The notes: generated by a model from the sequence alone, not told the origin. Positions 12,524 through 24,997 are shown, counted from the stretch's first letter. The stretch is DNA of 64,000 nt from Moringa oleifera (GCA_021397835.1 JAJFZO010000087.1:930001-994000); one strand, 5' to 3'. Translations and numbers: made by a program.

Positions 12524-13543
12524 CGAGAGACTTGAGGCGATCGAGCAATCAGGAATGCTCAAGTGCAGGGGAATAAAAACTTACACAGAGACCCTTATGA
12601 AGATGACAACTTCTTTAAGGTAACTGACACGCCAAATAGAACGGCCTTAATCAGTGAAGCATCACCACTGTGAGGGCACCAAAGTCTAGACAATAGATTG
12701 CTGTGGAGAGGAAACTGAATATAGGAAATTTCCAAATAGGAACATGTTATTGCACCTTAGTGATCGGGATGAGCTGGTAGAGTATCTTTCAACTGAATAA
12801 TTTCTTTTCTTTTGCCTTTTAATTGGGCAGGCTTTTCTGCTTGGACTCTTGAATTATCTCAGGCATATATTCTTTGTTTAAGTGTTTGCCTGAAGGCAAA
12901 CTATTTACCTTCGTGCCAGGTGAGATAACCCTTCTGACATTTCGACTAGAAAAAGACTGCAACTCCACCAGCATTGGTTAAACTTTCAAACCCTTGACCC
13001 AAGTCTTGAAATCTGAAAATCTTCCTGGCTATCTGCCAGCTGAAACTACATACTAAAATTTTGGTGTTCATTGGAACTAATATTGCACAAATTTCTTTCT
13101 TTCACTGTCTCCAGTCTTTGGGGACATGAGATATGTACTCATCAGCATCTAAGATGTTCATCAAATGGGTATGGATTCTCCTACAAAAGATTTTGAGAAT
13201 CTCATTTCAGGAATTTACAGCTTTTTGTTCCTCTAGCAAATGGGTATGGCATAGAAACATCAAAAATTAAAGAGAAACTTTTAGATATGCTAAACTTGAC
13301 TGACTCGTGTATCACCTTCACGAATAATAAACCTTGGCTCTCCAACTTAATCCAAATGAGGGAGTGGAAGGCAGACAAGAGGAGAAAACTATAACATAAC
13401 GATAGTGAGATTCCCTTGCCACTTTAACTCAATGGCTGCCTCATGTCCAAAGCTTTTTTTCTAGTAGTCTTTTCTTGCCTCTGCAACCTGGCAGAAAGAT
13501 TATGTAAGTACCGGATAGTGCAAAGTGAAGCCAAGAGGCAAAC
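12524..13543. other. Intergenic DNA between the MscS-like start and the STY-type kinase end
   Basis: Both neighbours are on the minus strand, so this kilobase should hold the MscS-like promoter and the kinase 3' UTR. Composition is moderate and no frame of note is seen. No repeat was recognised. Confidence 0.5.
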
Positions 13544-16500
13544 TCATGAAATTCTGCAATACCCCCTCTGTAATTGCTGCAAGATTTCAACAATTTCAGG
13601 GAATTCAGGTCTCAGAGATGGCTCTTGCTGCCAGCACCACTCAAGCAATTGCGCAAATTCTGGATGAGTATTACTAGGAATTGGAGGCCTTAGACCCTAC
13701 AATCACTCTTTGTTAGTTCAAAGTCTGCTTTCTGAGTACCAAATTATGGTTAAATTAATGTTTACGAGTAAGAGAATTCATAGATAATTTTAACTGAACT
13801 GAAAAATATAACACCCTAGTCTACCTGTGAAAAATCAATGATCACATAGCTCAGTATTGTACCAGTAAAAATAAATTTTAGTTGTGAAGCAATTTGGCAG
13901 CTCAAATGTAATGCCAAATACATTGATAGTGCTGAAAATAGATTCAAACGTTTTTCAAGACAAAAATATATTAATCCTGTTGCAGTGGCTTTATATAATT
14001 ATTTTTCTGGAGGAATACCTTCTGGACCACGCCAACTGCAGCTTGTATCGGGGTTAGATGCCCATATGGAAGCTGGCACAAAAATAGATGATCTGTGAAA
14101 TCTGTACAACCATAGACTTGTAGAAATGAAATATCAAGAGAATAGATACATAAAATGGAAGATAGGAACAGAAATACTAGACAGAATTTTCAGCCAAGAC
14201 TGCCAAATAGTACCTTTCCTGTAAGAAGCTCCCATAGCACAACTCCGAAACTGAAAACATCAGCTTTTTGATCATATGGCTTGTGTTCAATCACCTTTGG
14301 TATGAAAATAGCAAATAAAAACTTGTGAGAGAGCTGATGAAGCCTAAGGAATGGAATGATTACAGCCACTAAGTCCATATGGCTTCCATGAAGCCACTCA
14401 TAACAAATCAAACAGTCAAGTAAACAAAGAAAACATCTGCAAAGCAACAACCTCTGGTGCCATCCAACGGTATGTTCCAGTTTCTGCAGTCATTATACCT
14501 GATTGAAACTGCACTCTAGCAACACCAAAATCGGCAACTTTAACAGCCTGTCAAACAAAATTTTGAAATGTTAAGGAAGATCTGTATTCAACAACAGCCT
14601 AGAAAACCACATGTAGAGTCCTATTAACCCGATAAAGCTCATATTAACTAGTAGCAACAAACAATTTTAGCAGAACGCGCCAAGAACAATCATCTTGTCA
14701 ATATTAAGACATCTCTCTCTAGAAACACCAACTCTTGAAGGACAAGAAGTAGAGTCTAACACAAGAACTTAAAAACTAAGGACCTGCCCCTCTGCCTGCC
14801 TTCATTTGAAGTATATGCCAGTGTCGCCTTCTAAAAAGAACTTATAATTTCCACTAATGCCAAAGAAGTACACTACACTGTGAAGTACAAACAAATTCTC
14901 AAGAAGGCACATTTTATCAAGAGATCTGGTGGTAAAATCAAAGAAAAGAGGTATTCACCAGTATCAACCAGAATGGATATTAATGACTATAGAAAACCTC
15001 CGGCATAACAACAAAAAGTTAAACCGAGGTGAAAAACGTAAAAAGTTGAATGTCTTACTCCATCGCCATCCACTAAAAGATTGGCAGCTTTAAGGTCCCT
15101 ATGGATGATTTTTTTTTGGTGCAAGTAATTCATTCCCCTGGAAACATCAATCGCTACCCTCAGCAACGATGCAAACTTCAAACCTTCCTTTTGTTTTAGC
15201 AGAAGGTTATACATGCTTCCACCAGACATAAATTCTGAGAAGGGAAAAGGACAAAAAAAATCGGAACTTAAAATGAAATCGACAATCATGTATCAAGAAT
15301 AAATAACTAGTAAAAAATTGCTCCAATATAATGCATTATTTCTTCAGAAAAAGTCATTCAATTACCTGTGACTATGCACAGGCTTGGTGGTCTGGTGCAA
15401 GCACCAATGAATTGAACAATATTTTTGTGCTGAACTTTCCTGCAGATATCAAGGAGAGATTTACAACCAGAGACAGAGGATAAAGGTCCTGATAGTAGGC
15501 TGCAAGATGTTGGTAGCATCACATCTTTCCTTAAAAATCCCAAATGAAACCATGCCACTGGTAGAAAATAAAGCCAACCAGGTAATGATTCACATTTTTG
15601 TGAGGCTGGATACCATATTTTTGAAATACAGGATCCACTTTCTGTAAGACATATACTTGAAATTGAGTGTTTGACTAGAGACAAACTTCCCGCGGTTAAA
15701 ATAGTCTGGGAAAAGCAAGCTTAAGAATTCATTTTTAAAATCTTAAATCCTGAATTTTCAACAACTTGTACAAGATCGCGAAACATTACACATATGCGTA
15801 ATATAATTTTGTCACTAATGTTCAAGCTGTTGGCAATTGAAGTCAAATTAAATGACAGAGGAAATTCAAGTCTCATCTGGTGCAACTGTAAAACCAGTTT
15901 ATAGCAGATGTCTTGGTTTGCTCAGTAAGCATAAATATGGCATACAGATGTAAGTAAGATAGGACTAGCATTGTTTTAAAATGCCTGGCCATAGCTGAGA
16001 ATGGTTTCAGCCAGATGAACTCTACTCAGCAGAAGGGTAACAGATCTACATATCCATGAAATTATTTAAGCAACCTAACAAGGATGAAGACATGCATTAG
16101 TAACTTGAAACCCGGATGCCAAGAGGAGAAGGTGAAGACCATTGTGAAGACAGTCTAGATAAAATTAGGTAGAAAAATAAAAAATTACATGCTAAAAAGA
16201 AGCTAGAGCAGTCCCAAAGAAAATTATGAATGTGATTGAACATACCTCATAATATAAACTTCCTGAGCAAATTCCCCCAACATATTTTCCTTGAGATGCT
16301 CGGCCTCGAGAACTTTAATAGCCACATCTTGACCAAGGAAATTACCTTTATAGCTGCACTAATAAAAGCATTTAAGTAAACAAGCAATCTAAATAAACAG
16401 ATCAAGGCTCTAAAAGAAGATAAAACTCACAGATCTCCATTGGATCCAGATGCAATCTTGTATTCATATTTCAAGAGACTTGGATCAATTTCCCAATCAT

Positions 16501-19500
16501 CAATCATATCAGCAGGTATGTTGGTATGACCTGAAACAAGCTTGGTTCCAGCTTGTTCTTGCTCACCAACAGAATTTATGGTGTCACATTTCGACCGAGA
16601 ATGCTTCTGCCAAGAACTTCAAATCACCAGATGCAAACGTAATGCTAAATCAGCACAAATAACCAGCCAAGTTCTCAAATGGTTACCTCAGTTTCTAATA
16701 TCTCCTTTATCAATATATCTCTAAGGTGCTCAGTCTCCTATAAATCAAAAACGGGGAACCGGTTATGCAGTTTGTAACATGGAGACGAGCAGAGAGAGCC
16801 AATGGAGGTTTTTGTTGTAGTAACAATAATGCTTACTCCATCAAGACTGACTAATGACTAAGAATCAAGAGTTAATCTTTATAGTGCAGCAGATGAATTT
16901 TCAAGCTGCAAACCACCACAATAATTTGGGAGAGGGAGAGAAGTAACATTACGTCTAGTATCCAACCATCAACAACAAACACATCCAAGGAGTAACCATC
17001 TGTTGTGGAAAAAGCATGCGCTTCTTGAATGTTCAGTCCAATCTCAGATATTAAGGAAGTCAACTGAAAAGACCAACATAAAACAAGGTAGATTCACTTG
17101 TTCAACAGTTGTATCCCAAATCAAATTTCTCATGAAGAAGATCATGCCAGCATTGTATATGACAGAGTATGTGTCCAGAACAGATCTTTTTGTAATGCTG
17201 GCTGCTGAATATTAAGAAATTTGTTGATTAAGAAAATACAACTTGGTGATATATATATACACACACACATATATATAAAAGAACTTAATAGAATAAAGAA
17301 CCTCAAAGTACCTGACTTAATAATTTTGGTTTGTCAGTTGTGGAGATTGTAATTTCATGCATTAGCCTACGAAATAGTGAATCACAAGTTTAGCATACTA
17401 ACAGTCAACAGAAACCTCCAGAACTTAATAGAAGTATGGTATAACATCTATCGCCAAACTTGTGTGAAAAAATTAGTTACAGTTCACAAGAATCAAAGCA
17501 AGAAAGTAAACAAGTTATGAAAAGTTGAACAGCTGAAAGGAATATAACATAACAACAAAGGTTGAATGAATATTAACAAATCAAAGCAAAGGCACTGCCG
17601 ATGACAATCAGTTAGAAAAAGAAAGTAAACAGAAGAAAATAACATGCTTAGTCTCTTCACTTGATAGAACTATACTCTCAATTTCTGAATTGAACTAACT
17701 CACATTAATAGAGCCCCTAACAAATTATAGACCACCAAATATCCTTTCAGGAGTATGCTATAATAAATAGCATTTGTTTTTCTTAACAAGGTACATTGTG
17801 AACTTAAGACTACAACAAACTAAAATCCACTTAAACGTAGTACTAGATTAGACATGGTTTTCCATGTTAATGTTAGCCTCTGTAAACAAGTTCTATGACT
17901 TTCAATTTCATATCTGTTCATATTTAGTTCACTAATCCTAATGTTGAGAAAGGGTTTCATCAGAAAGTCTAGTTAGAATGAAAGAGCACAGACAAAGTTC
18001 CATCCTGAAGCCAGTGATCTTAATTTTGTCTTTAGGAGGCATATTTCAGAACTAGGAACACTATGTTCCTCATTTTATCCAGGAGATCCTGGAAACCTCA
18101 ACTAGGATTAAGGATTCTCCAAAATGTTTTATTGTACTTTCTTGGAGAAGAGGTTTTAATTGCTTTGCTTCCTAAGTATATTAGATTGGATACATACATA
18201 TAGGTTTAATTTGGGTGAAACCTGTATGATTTTAATTATTAAGACTCAGGTACACCATGTAACATTGAATAAGGTACACTTAGAAAGGAAAACAGGAAAA
18301 GAAGAATTCTTTCGAAAAGAATCTTTCAGAACTATTTACCTAGACTCAAGTGCATTGCCATTCGAACTAACATCCTTATTTGTAAGATCTAAAGTTTTGG
18401 CCACATATACAAATTTGAGATCAGGTGAAGAGCCAAAGGCTGGTGGAGGATGAGTACTGAAAAAAGGATATAAAAGTTAATAAGTCAAGAACTGGCAATT
18501 ATAACAAAGACAAGAGTAAACAGATATCAAGTGACCATGCCTCTTCTTTCCTGGATTATCTGAACATTGAGCATCTTCTTTTATAAGGGACTTTGGATAA
18601 ACTGAATTGCCATAGTTTCTATCAAAGGCAGAAAGAACCTGCATCAGAATACCATCACTATGCTTTTAGCAAGAAAAGAATGTGCAAAGCTTACAATGGA
18701 ATGCAATCATAATAGAAAAAAGCATCATAAAAGGGAAAGAGAATTGTATCTCATTAATAATGTGAGAAAAAAGAACAATCCAGCATAAAACTAGCCGACC
18801 ACAATGGTCTGAGAAAATGAAAACAGTGAGTAACAGAGTAAAGTACAAAGTCTACAGGAAAGTAAAGTCAAGAAACATAATAATGCAAATAACCAGTGAG
18901 AGAATCTCACAGGATACCTGGACAAGTCGAACTTCTATAGCAGGTCTTGTAACATGATCGTGCGCCATATATAACAATTTTTTGTGCATTAGAACGTCTT
19001 GTGCCCTCTCCGCGTTCACTTCAAGAGCATATCTGCCATTAAGCTTTTCAAACCTCTTTACAGGAGCAATCACTAAGAAACCAAACAGTATTGACTGTGG
19101 TCAATATTGACATGTAAAAGTGCAGTGCATCAATTCCGAGTTAGAAATTCTCATTCCATCACAATACAATGAAATTCCAGTCAAAAACAGCTCGAAAAAT
19201 GACATAAACTCCGGAGATGGAAAAGAAAATCAATCTCTTGGACTACTACATATATATGTAGGGAAATTCAAAAACCGATATAGTGAAACCATTATCGTCG
19301 CAACAAGCAAATGTCAAGCAACCAAACAAAATCACAGTCAAATCATTTAACTACCGTTAGTTGAATCAAGTTCTATAAATCAAAAGGAAACAAATGTAAT
19401 ACATTATGAAACGTCAAAATCTTCTCAACCAAACTTTTCGTTCAAGGAAACTATGACGTGAAAAAATCAACCAAAGTTTCACATTCCTTTCCCTTGCGTT

Positions 19501-19763
19501 CCTCGCTCTTAGCATTAACGAGACAAACTTAGGATCCAGTGTACAGGACTAGGGCTAGGTTTGACGTACCTAGTAGGGAGTCTATGAAAATGCGCCCACA
19601 ACTCATCTTCAAAGCCAGGGAGGCTCGCCTCCTCACTATTCAATTCCCTAAGTCTACCAAGAACTTCATTGTAAACCTCCACTTTCTGCCTCTGCTTCCG
19701 ACTATGACTCGGCACAAAATCCACAGCTCTGCTGCTGCAACTCTCTGTATCTCCCATCACCAT
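13544..19763 (-). CDS. ACT-domain serine/threonine/tyrosine protein kinase, STY8/STY17/STY46 group (Raf-like)
   Basis: Fifteen exons on the minus strand: 19763-19570, 19032-18918, 18638-18541, 18456-18340, 17366-17312, 17063-16953, 16737-16687, 16606-16431, 16353-16246, 15439-15366, 15234-15059, 14547-14452, 14294-14214, 14072-14019 and 13696-13544, giving 552 residues. In Arabidopsis these cytosolic kinases phosphorylate chloroplast transit peptides. The N-terminus ([27 protein letters not shown]) is followed by an ACT domain ([35 protein letters not shown]). The kinase domain shows a glycine loop SGSNGDLYKG, VAIK with Lys319, [10 protein letters not shown] with Asp413, ADFGVAR with Asp431, and WMAPE. 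All catalytic residues are present. The C-terminus stops soon after the last helix, shorter than the usual tail. Intron 3 appears to use a GC donor (18540-18539). The motif after the ACT domain reads WILDETEHL where the family usually has WPYEETEQL. Confidence 0.9.
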
Positions 19764-20680
19764 CAAACATGTAAAATCAACCAAAAACAGAAAACTCCAT
19801 CCAGATTCAAACTTCAAAGATATCGATATTCAGAGACCGAAGACGTGATCGCTCATACGTGCTCAGGTGATTAAGAAGATGAGTATATGAGAAATCTAAG
19901 TCGTCTCGAAAACAAGGATCAGAACAGTGTTGCTTTGGCGCCCATTGCACGTTTCTCACTCTCTCTCTCTCTCTTCCCTTCATAAATCCACGACTCCAGC
20001 GCAAGTTATGAGGAGTACGTTAAATGATGGCGCAATGCGCACCCAGAAACTGGTTGCCTACGTGGATTGTAACGATGCTTTCCTGCTTTGCTCATATCAC
20101 TGCTTCATTTGTTTAAACATAGAAAGTGAATAGAGATAAGATAATTAAATATATTTCCATGAATTAAACTAAAACAAGATGAAGTGGCGTGTGGGCACAC
20201 TCATGCTGATAACATCACGCACCTCCCTTGCCAGCCAATGAGCTTCCACCATTGGCTCGTTTCCCACTTAATGTAGGCATATTGAGCATGCCAGTAGGAT
20301 TAAAATTTCTTTATCTGGCTGCCAATGATGTCTCACTCAACGTCTACCAATTCATCGTGTCACATGAGGCATGCTTTTTTTTTTTTTTGTTTTTTCTTTT
20401 TTTGATGAATTTAATGTATAATCTCCTATATTAGTGAAGGTCTTGTTGACTGTTTTAAACTTTCAAGAAAAAAATAATGCAAAATGTTACACAAACAACC
20501 TTATTAATCAAGTAATTTAAAAAACATAATAATAATGAGATTTTATTTTTAAAATTTAGTAATCTTAAAAGTAATTGCATCATAAAGTCAAGTACGTTAT
20601 TACCCATCTTATTATTCATCATTATTAAATATATTGTACTATTTTTATGCGAATTATATATTTAAATTTTATATACTATT

Positions 20681-21081
20681 TAAAAAATAATAAATCAAAT
20701 TATATTCTATCAATTTAATTTAATTTTAATTTTATGTTAAATAATTATAAAATATTTAAAATATTTTTATTATTAAAATATTTTTTAAAAATAATTCAAA
20801 TAAAATTTTCACTTTATTGTGGATTCACATCTTAAATTTAAATAATTTTTAATACAAGATTTATTTTTTTAATTTTTAATATTATACATTTAAAAATACT
20901 TATTTTAATAATTAAAAAATTAATTATTTTAGAATAATTTGAATATTTTTCTATCTTTATAAAAAATTTAAGTTAAAAATTTATTGTATAAATCTTTAAT
21001 TTAAATATTTTTAGTTTTTGAATTTTTTATATTATTTAATTAATCAAATTGATAGATTAAAATTTGATTTGTTACTTTTTA
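20681..21081. repeat. AT-rich MITE-like inverted-repeat element, same family as 1487-1902
   Basis: The left arm (about 20681-20725) and right arm (about 21035-21081) are inverted copies. Both carry AAATCAAATT followed by CTATCAATTT in one orientation or its complement. The right arm core ATCAAATTGATAGATTAAAA closely resembles that of the element at 1487-1902. The spacer also shares an AAAAAATTTAAGTTAAAA segment. Boundaries are approximate. Confidence 0.55.
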
Positions 21082-22087
21082 GACATGAAGATCTAATTAA
21101 TAACATTTGGATAAATATTCTAATTTTATATAATCTTTGCTCTAATATTTTTTAAATTATATATTAATTAATTTAATAATTCAATAATAACATAAAAATT
21201 TAAGTAAATATATATCATTTGATTTATTATTAAATTATATAAAATAATAAATATATTTATTTTTTCAAACATCAGAATAAATTATTATTAGCTTTAATTA
21301 ATTATTTAACAAGATTGGAATATTTTTGGTGCTACTGAGAATTATAGTAATAGAATGACCGGCCGCCCTCCTGTTTCACGATATTCTATTAAATAACTTC
21401 ATGAGATTCTTGCCGGTTTACCATAAAACTAAGTTTGTGCCAACAGAATCTTCGTGCAGATCCAGTCACTGATAAGCGACGTCTCAACTAATCCAATGAC
21501 AGTCCCTTGTGACCGTACATTCCTACGTCGTTTTGCGTGATTGATACTAAGCATGACGTGAATTTCGGCAGATGTGAAAAGAAAGAAGGCCCAACCTTTA
21601 CAGCTTTAAAGAGGGCTTTAACGCCCAAGGTAAGTTCAACAGCCATGTGATTTACATATTAGATAAACTCATTGAGAGAATAACATAAGTCGAGTACGAC
21701 GCCGGATTGGTACAAGTCAAGTCCTCAAAGCTTCCTGGAGATGGGCATTATCTAATGACGCAATTAGAGTGATGAAGGAAGGAAGGGGACAGTGCTTTGT
21801 ATAAGTTGGCCTGTGAAAGTAGAAGCTGAAAGGCAGCTGGTGAAAACACTGTCGTTAAGTTATTGAAATTCCTGGAATAGTAATTAAGGCGCAGCTTTGT
21901 CTCAGGGAGGTCGACACAGTCGCGGCCTTTAATGGCGATTCCCTTATTAATGGTGCAGCATGCGCCCTCTGCTCTGTTTGTCCAATGCAAGAGAGAGAGA
22001 GAGAGAGAAAGAAAGCGAGACGAGAAGGACTCAGAGAAACACAGAGACAGATACAGAGAAGGAGAGAGAGAGAAATGCAGAGCGAGC

Positions 22088-22089
<2 letters not shown>

Positions 22090-22120
<31 letters not shown>

Positions 22121-22247
22121 GCATTAATGAAGATTTACCACCAAAAACCAGATGGAGGACGAGGGCATTCAATAGCAACTCGCGGCCCATTCTTCTAAAT
22201 AATGTTCTCCTTCACCTTCTTAAGGAACCAAATTAAGCACCGTATAG

Positions 22248-22291
<44 letters not shown>
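22090..22291. repeat. Complementary GA and CT microsatellites in inverted orientation
   Basis: An uninterrupted GA run of about 28 bases (22090-22117) is followed, roughly 137 bases later, by a CT run of about 36 bases (22256-22291). The two are complementary and could form a long stem in RNA. They lie immediately upstream of the MIR171 hairpin and may fall in the primary transcript leader or promoter. CT-rich 5' leaders are common in plant genes, so this may be coincidental. Confidence 0.75.
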
Positions 22292-22294
<3 letters not shown>

Positions 22295-22437
22295 ATTTAC
22301 TGCAACTTCTCCTTAGAACAGGAGTCCATCTCTCCTTTTTCTTCTTGCTCTTCTTTCTTCTCTCATGCAAGTTTCTGCTGTTGGTTCTTCTTAACTTGTT
22401 TCTTCGGATATCGATTCTGGTGGGTAGTTTTCTCTTT

Positions 22438-22567
22438 GAAAGAGTCACTGAGATGTTGGCCCAGTTCACTCAGAGCATCCTTCTCCGTATCAGTACGTAC
22501 AGCACTTATACGTTGCCTGATAAGCTTTGATTGAGCCGTGCCAATATCTTAGTGTATTCACTCTTTC
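22438..22567 (+). ncRNA. MIR171: MIR171 microRNA precursor
   Basis: The mature 21-mer lies at 22528-22548, begins TGATTGAGCCGTGCC and ends AATATC. From memory it is identical to the conserved miR171 form that targets SCL6/HAM-type GRAS transcription factor mRNAs. The opposite arm (star, about 22454-22474, beginning TGTTGGCCCAGTTCAC) pairs with it with about three mismatches plus G-U pairs, and the 2-base 3' overhang geometry can be satisfied. Below the duplex, CACTGAGAT (22446-22454) pairs with ATCTTAGTG (22546-22554), and GAAAGAGT (22438-22445) pairs with ACTCTTTC (22560-22567) across a short bulge. The loop spans about 22475-22527. The mature strand is on the 3' arm, as is normal for miR171. 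The extent of the primary transcript is not visible. Confidence 0.93.
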
Positions 22568-24044
22568 ACCTCTCTCTGTCTCTCTCGCACGATTACCTCG
22601 TCCTCTATGCGCAGCCCTGCAAGCATATGGCACCAGGCATTCTCGTTGTCGGCGTTTACATAAAGCTGCGAAGGTAGTTTTCTTTGTTTTGGTGCTTACC
22701 GTTGGAGGGGTTCATCTCTCTCTTTCCTCTTTCTTCTCGTCTTTCTTCTGTAAAATATCCTCCAATGGCGGATGTGTTCCTTAAGAGGAACAAGCTTCGC
22801 TTATCTCTTCACCTAAAAACATAACATAAGAAGATCAGTAAATCAGAGAAGCCTCTGCAATAAATTTAGGCAGAAAATAAGGTTTTGCAATATATTAAAA
22901 AGGACAAAATGGAAGTTGATAGAGTCCTTTACTTTTTTTTCTAACATATATATTATCAATAAAACAGGATCTTGTTGATCTGATTTAGGCTGATTTTTTG
23001 AAAATAAAAAGAGTGATTATTTGTATAATTTATCATCTGAAGGAAAAAATAATAATTAAAAACATATTATACCCATTTTATTTTTTATGATATAATACAG
23101 TAATAAAATTAAAAATTAATAAAATATTTATAATAATTTATTTTATTAAATAACTTCGCATCAATATTTTTCAATATAAAAAAGTCAAATTAATAGATAA
23201 TTTTAATTCTTTGCTGATCATTGTCACATATTAATATTTATTCAAACAATGAATAGAAATTACCATAGTAAAGACTTTAGTATTTGCAATGTAAGGCTTC
23301 AATCATGGTTCTGGCAAGGTCATAGTGTTATAACATATGAAGATCTTTTGAATTTAATCTTATGCTGAGTTTTTCTTTTTTATATTTTTCGTAATTTATT
23401 TTTATAATTTTATAATATTACTGTAAAAATTAAAAATCAAAAAATTGATTATTAATTTTGTTAATTTATTACATATGATAATTTTATATCTTGCAAAATA
23501 AATCGTATTAAATTTTATGTCAGTGATGATTTTTCAAGCATCACAAATTAAATACATATATAAACTTTAAAAAAATAAAATTCTCTCAATTAGATTTTTA
23601 AATATATATTTTAATCATATAATAAATAATATTAAAATGAATTATACCCTAAGCTAGTATAATGGCTTATGAAATATTCATATAAGGATTGGGTGAAATT
23701 GGAAGCCCAGTTATGTTTAAGAGAGGGAGGAATGCAGATCAGTTATTCTTTGGGTTATGTCCATTACGAGCCCAAAAATTGAAATTAGATCCAGAACATG
23801 CTAGGACAAACGTTGATCTAATCAATCACAATCTGGACCGTTGATAGCAGACTGTGGGCCCTGATAATAGTCATCATCACCCAGGTGGAAAGAAGCCAGC
23901 GGGGGCACTTCCATTAGAGCCGTCAGTCACCTGCAATTTGAGATCAAAGTCAGCCAGATTACCTTCAAGGCCAGCTTCGAAAGCCAGAATAAATACCTTT
24001 CACGGGTCTGCGAATATCAGTTGCCTCTGTTAGCTGTTATCGCC
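22568..24044. other. Intergenic DNA between MIR171 and the DNL zinc-finger gene
   Basis: The first 230 bases are CT-rich and probably belong to the MIR171 primary transcript. From about 22900 to 23650 the sequence is AT-rich without genes. From about 23690 to 24044 composition is balanced and should contain the promoter and 5' UTR of the DNL-type gene. No other feature was recognised. Confidence 0.5.
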
Positions 24045-24997
24045 ATGGAAGTTCTAAGCTCATCTGCAGCAATCATCTCCTCTTCTTCTCCTCTCTCAAT
24101 CTTTTCACCAAAGGGAAAGGACTCTCCAGCGAGACTCGTTCGGCTTCATTCTTCCTCAAAAAGTAAGATCGTAATCGTCTCAAACTGTTGATTGTAATTA
24201 TCTTATTTATTCTTTTTTTTTAATGGATTACTGATTCCTCTGTTGTTTCGACAGAGAACGATAAAGATGCGGACCTCCAATCAGACTCCAACAGCTCAAG
24301 CATCGTTCCTCTATTCAGCAATCGAACTCTCTCAAAGGTACTTTTTTTTTTTTCTTTCGCTGAAGTTTTTCTGGACTGTTTTGGTTCCAAATTTCTTATG
24401 TGATTTCATGAGGAAATTGGGAATTAAGGGGCTTATGTTGGGGTATATTCTGGAAAGTAAATTTAGGATGAAGCCATGGGATTGGTACTGAGTGCTGCCT
24501 CCCTGAGAGGGTGGACTACGGGCTCGGGGATGGAGGGACCTTCAGCTCCCGCCGGAGCCGAGGATGGATCCAGTACGGAGAGGGTTTCGACGTTCCCCTG
24601 GTCTCTGTTCACCAAATCCCCACGTCGGCGAATGCGCGTTGCCTTCACTTGCAACGTCTGTGGCCACAGAACCACTCGCGCCATCAATCCCCATGCTTAC
24701 ACGGACGGTACTGTCTTTGTTCAGGTAATTCTCTTACCTTTCTGTTTGGTTTGATCAAAAGCTTGAGACGGAAGAAACTTTTGAGCATTGCATTTGCGTG
24801 TTGTTAATCTAAATTGATTTGTTCCTGTCTTGCAGTGCTGTGGATGCAATATTTTCCATAAGCTGGTGGATAATTTGAACCTGTTTCATGAGATGAAGTG
24901 CTATGTGAACCCCAGCTTCAATTACAGTGATCCAAAATGGGACATCGGATTCAAGTTATTTGATATGGATGATGACAGTAATGATTATTCAATCTGA
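24045..24997 (+). CDS. DNL-type (Zim17-like) zinc-finger protein, probable chloroplast HSP70 escort protein
   Basis: Four exons: 24045-24162, 24255-24337, 24467-24724 and 24836-24997, giving 206 residues with GT-AG introns. The N-terminus is rich in serine (MEVLSSSAAIISSSSP) and looks like a plastid transit peptide. The conserved domain begins near MRVAFTCNVCGHRTTRAINP and continues as YTDGTVFVQCCGCN, then HKLVDNLNLF. Zinc ligands are Cys129 and Cys132, then Cys154 and Cys157, with intron 3 placed just before the second pair. Zim17/HEP proteins keep organellar HSP70 soluble. The best match from memory is the chloroplast HEP2 (At5g27280). The start is the first ATG in a good context. The plastid assignment rests on the presequence and family. 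Confidence 0.9.

Larger units (their letters stand above)
19764..22437. other. Intergenic DNA between the STY-type kinase and MIR171
   Basis: The first 400 bases or so should hold the kinase 5' UTR and promoter, with a CT tract near 19958-19978. From about 20470 to 21330 the DNA is AT-rich and contains the inverted-repeat element listed separately. From 21340 to 22190 composition is balanced again, which suits an upstream regulatory region for MIR171. It ends in GA-rich (21988-22118) and CT-rich (22247-22291) microsatellites. No protein-coding gene is supported; the open frames over the microsatellites are low-complexity. Confidence 0.5.

Noticed and set aside
12524..12562. Upstream extension of the MscS-like N-terminus
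   Set aside because: It would use TTG as a start; the ATG at 12523 gives a plausible N-terminus.
20225..20260. Short hairpin GCCAATG / CATTGGC
   Set aside because: The stem is only seven bases and the flanks do not pair, so it is not a microRNA or terminator candidate.
21932..22236. Several overlapping frames rich in Arg-Glu or Ser-Leu
   Set aside because: They are translations of GA/CT microsatellites, with no conserved content.
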